From DASRJW01 sp964567755 (GTDB lineage Bacteria > Krumholzibacteriota > Krumholzibacteriia > G020349025), in assembly GCA_964567755.1 (NCBI GenBank), contig CAZMNW010000007.1:5199-69198 (forward strand): 64,000 nucleotides of DNA. Reading direction: 5' to 3'. The translations under genes were made by a program, and so were the position numbers. This document shows positions 61,838-64,000 of the stretch, piece after piece. Below the pieces are notes generated by a model, which had not been told where the DNA came from, made no database searches, and saw only the letters and a program-made list of their open reading frames with translations. Positions within the stretch are counted from its first letter, which is position 1; every line of letters starts with the position of its first letter.

Positions 61838-62090
61838 CCGGACCTTCCCGGAAAAAACGGGCGACCAGCAGGCACAGAGTCTACACCTTTCGTGAGTGAA
61901 TTGTGGTGGGCCCAGGCCACAGCGGCGCAGTTCCCAGGGGTCGCACCGACCGCGATGACCGCAGAAGCTGCGGTACCTCGGTTGCCAGGAGGTCGCCGCC
62001 GAGGATCGACTTGACAATCCCGATGGCCAGAGTAACATTCTCCTGGAATCCGTCGACAAAGCTGCACTGCAAACAGGCTGGGAGGAAACC
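61838..62090. promoter_or_regulatory. Divergent promoter region between two secreted-protein genes
   Basis: About 250 bases between two divergent starts. It is less GC-rich than most of the window and has no gene I trust. Both genes have strong ribosome-binding sites at its ends (GGGAAGG on the minus side, GGGAGGAAA on the plus side). Individual promoter boxes could not be assigned. Confidence 0.4.
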
Positions 62091-63878
62091 ATGCCTCAAG
62101 CATTGCGTCGCTCTTGGTTCATCGCTTCTGCGATGGCGATACTGAATCTCGGCATCTCCAATCCGCGCTGCGCATGGGCCGCGCCCGCATTGTTCGATCA
62201 GAATGACGTGTGTGTCACGTGCTCGGCAGCCAATACGAACGCCGGCGAAGTTGCCGTGGCGATCAATCCCGCGAACGCCAACCAGATTCTACTTTCTGCA
62301 AACCGCTGGAACGACCCGTTTACAAGCGAAGTCGTCATGACTGCGGTCAGCACCAATGGTGGCATCACCTGGGCTCTCGAGCTGGGAGGATTCGACCTCT
62401 TTGTGGAAACCTTCGACCCGAGCAGCGCCATCGACATGGACGGTCGCTTCTACGCGGCCTTCATGACAGAGGATGAACCCAACAAGGCTGCCATGGCTAG
62501 ATCTACTCCGCCCGGCTCGTGGACTCGGACAGCAAATGCCGCTGTCGGCGAGGGGACTGACTTCCTGGACAAGGGCCATACGGCCATTCATCTCTCAACA
62601 GGACGCATCCACTATGCCTGGTCAGTCAGCGGAAACCTCGAGAGCGATCAAGTGATCGAGGGCGTCTTCTCAGACAACCAAGGCGCTTTTTGGAGCGCAC
62701 CCGTCCGCATCAGCGAAGACGAGGACGATCCCGATGCCGAGAGAGAGGACTTTGGAATCAATCTGCGCACGGGTCCAGGGGCGCAAGTGTACGCCACATG
62801 GGGGATCTCCAGCACCTTTGGTGATGACGAGAATGCGCTCGGTTTCGCGCGTTCGACCAATGCAGGTCAAGACTGGCCCCTGAGAACCCGCATCTCTCAA
62901 GTCGTTACCGGCTCGGGGCCAGTACCGCTCAACGTCCAAGGCTACCGCGGGAGCAGCTTGGGCGGGGAAAAAGGCATGCCTATCTGGTCGAACCCCAGCA
63001 TGGCAGTCGACCAGACGAACGGCACGATCTACCTCGTGTGGCTGAACAAGAAAGACCCTCTGACCGGCTCGGCGCATCCGTTCGGGATCCATGTGATCAA
63101 GTCCACGAACCAAGGGACCGATTGGCAAGCTCCCGTTCGCGTCAATCAGATCACAACAAACGATCGCTGGTTCCCCTGGATCGCCTGGGATAACTTGACT
63201 GGGGCGCTCGTCGTCGCCTACTACGATTCACGCTTGTACACCGGAAATCAAGCAGGCGACGTTTTCGCGTCGGTTTCGTGGGATGGCGGAACGACCTGGC
63301 ATGACGTCAAGGTGAGCGACACATCGGGGACCAGCAACTTCAGCGGTGATGGCCCAGGGCCTTTTGAGAACGGCACGGGGAACGACTACCTGACCGTCGA
63401 CGCGAGAGATGGCATTGCGGTGGTGGCCTGGGCCGACGATCGGCTCCGGCAAGCAGGGCAAACGCCTCCGCTCGACAACTACATCTCGAAGCTTCTCCTT
63501 TGGGGCCCAGACGAGAACACGATCGCGGCTAGCTTCACGCAGACCCCGCAAGGCAAGCTCGAGGTGACCGCGACTTGGAGCACGGCCCCCGTGAGCGCAG
63601 CGCAAGCGGATTCGCTCGTTCTCTTCCCGCCCAGTGGCGGGAATCCGATCGTTGCCAGAACGCTGAATGTGCCCGATGGCCTCAACCATTCGCTGACCAA
63701 GTCCAACATTTCCTGCGAGCCGGGTGCATGGACGTACATCGTGAAGAGCAGGCGCAACGGCAAGACGGCGAGAAGCGCGGTGAGGACGTTCTTCGTTCCT
63801 CCGACTGTCCTTACGAGTGGCTCGATGGGAACGGCGCCTCCCTACACGTGTCCGGCAGGACGGAACCTGTCAACGTGA
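62091..63878 (+). CDS. Secreted BNR-repeat/sialidase-like beta-propeller protein
   Basis: The 595-residue precursor starts at ATG 62091 and has a signal peptide (FIASAMAILNLGISNPRCAWA). Propeller repeats of the BNR/Asp-box type are visible: STNGGITW, STNAGQDW, STNQGTDW and SWDGGTTW, spaced as in six-bladed sialidases. The catalytic Arg triad and Glu/Tyr of true sialidases are not obvious, so it may only bind or act on another substrate. The last 110 residues resemble an Ig-like appendage. Unlike its divergent neighbour it has no recognisable sorting tail. Confidence 0.85.
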   Translation: MPQALRRSWFIASAMAILNLGISNPRCAWAAPALFDQNDVCVTCSAANTNAGEVAVAINPANANQILLSANRWNDPFTSEVVMTAVSTNGGITWALELGGFDLFVETFDPSSAIDMDGRFYAAFMTEDEPNKAAMARSTPPGSWTRTANAAVGEGTDFLDKGHTAIHLSTGRIHYAWSVSGNLESDQVIEGVFSDNQGAFWSAPVRISEDEDDPDAEREDFGINLRTGPGAQVYATWGISSTFGDDENALGFARSTNAGQDWPLRTRISQVVTGSGPVPLNVQGYRGSSLGGEKGMPIWSNPSMAVDQTNGTIYLVWLNKKDPLTGSAHPFGIHVIKSTNQGTDWQAPVRVNQITTNDRWFPWIAWDNLTGALVVAYYDSRLYTGNQAGDVFASVSWDGGTTWHDVKVSDTSGTSNFSGDGPGPFENGTGNDYLTVDARDGIAVVAWADDRLRQAGQTPPLDNYISKLLLWGPDENTIAASFTQTPQGKLEVTATWSTAPVSAAQADSLVLFPPSGGNPIVARTLNVPDGLNHSLTKSNISCEPGAWTYIVKSRRNGKTARSAVRTFFVPPTVLTSGSMGTAPPYTCPAGRNLST

Positions 63879-64000
63879 ATGAGACGCTCCGCTCGTGAAT
63901 TTACAGTACGACCTCGACCAGTTCCGACACCCCGATTTCGGGGGTAGTCAGGTGTATCCCCGGGTCGAATGCGTTCGTCCTGGGGCGATTGTGAGCGTCG
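63879..64000 (+). other. Right edge, no assured gene
   Basis: After the stop at 63878 an open frame starting with GTG 63895 (MNLQYDLDQFRHPDFGGSQ) runs to the window edge. It is too short (35 codons) to tell whether it is the start of a gene. No ribosome-binding site of note precedes it. Confidence 0.2.

Noticed and set aside
63780..63898. Frameshift at the end of the BNR-repeat gene
   Set aside because: Another frame stays open to 63898 and reads plausibly, but nothing in the protein shows where a shift would occur; the annotated end at 63878 is acceptable.

Overview
The window is high-GC, gene-dense bacterial DNA with both strands coding, short intergenic gaps and frequent ATGA/GTGA stop-start overlaps. 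I saw no rRNA or tRNA gene, CRISPR array or insertion sequence. Several features point to an uncultured soil or sediment Gram-negative, perhaps an FCB-group or Acidobacteriota-like lineage (Eisenbacteria, Krumholzibacteria and Gemmatimonadota are candidates): large Ser/Thr kinases fused to TPR repeats, very large multiheme cytochromes, a Tat-type TldD homologue, outer-membrane barrels, and a secreted VCBS protein with a FlgD-like/type IX-style sorting tail. This placement is inference, because no marker gene is present.

Left part (1-14 kb): a truncated ATP-grasp gene on the minus strand; a broken, internally deleted copy of a kinase gene start (402-640); an ECF sigma factor followed by small membrane proteins; an intact kinase-TPR protein (2517-4670) overlapping addB; a STAS protein; addA; and corA. 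AddA and AddB would form the helicase-nuclease for double-strand-break processing.

Middle part (14-44 kb): a second kinase-TPR protein (1247 aa), a YbaK-type deacylase, an S9 peptidase, an alkyltransferase-like DNA-damage protein, a DCC-family protein, an FKBP and DEAD-box helicase pair, ThrE and SulP transporters, and a two-gene molybdopterin respiratory complex whose iron-sulfur and NrfD-like membrane subunits are fused. After these come a DUF4301 gene, a phosphoglucose isomerase half-protein and glucose-6-phosphate dehydrogenase; a secreted peptidase-MA/propeller/barrel protein translationally coupled to a membrane TPR/Ig-like protein; an Ntn-type asparaginase; TerC; and a DUF4331 protein.

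The most striking region is 45.1-51.8 kb. Five consecutive, tightly packed plus-strand genes encode a ferredoxin-fused FAD/NAD(P) oxidoreductase, a histidine-rich membrane protein resembling a b-type cytochrome, a 20-heme and a 13-heme exported c-type cytochrome built from the same repeat, and an exported protein that looks like an outer-membrane beta-barrel. Together they look like a complete electron path from cytoplasmic NAD(P)H across both membranes, i.e. a candidate porin-cytochrome extracellular electron transfer conduit.

Right part (51.8-64 kb): a DNRLRE secreted protein, oligoendopeptidase F coupled to a PLP-dependent decarboxylase, a TldD/TldE-type pair, a small exported protein, a GC-rich palindrome that looks like a shared terminator, and two divergent secreted beta-propeller proteins near the right edge.
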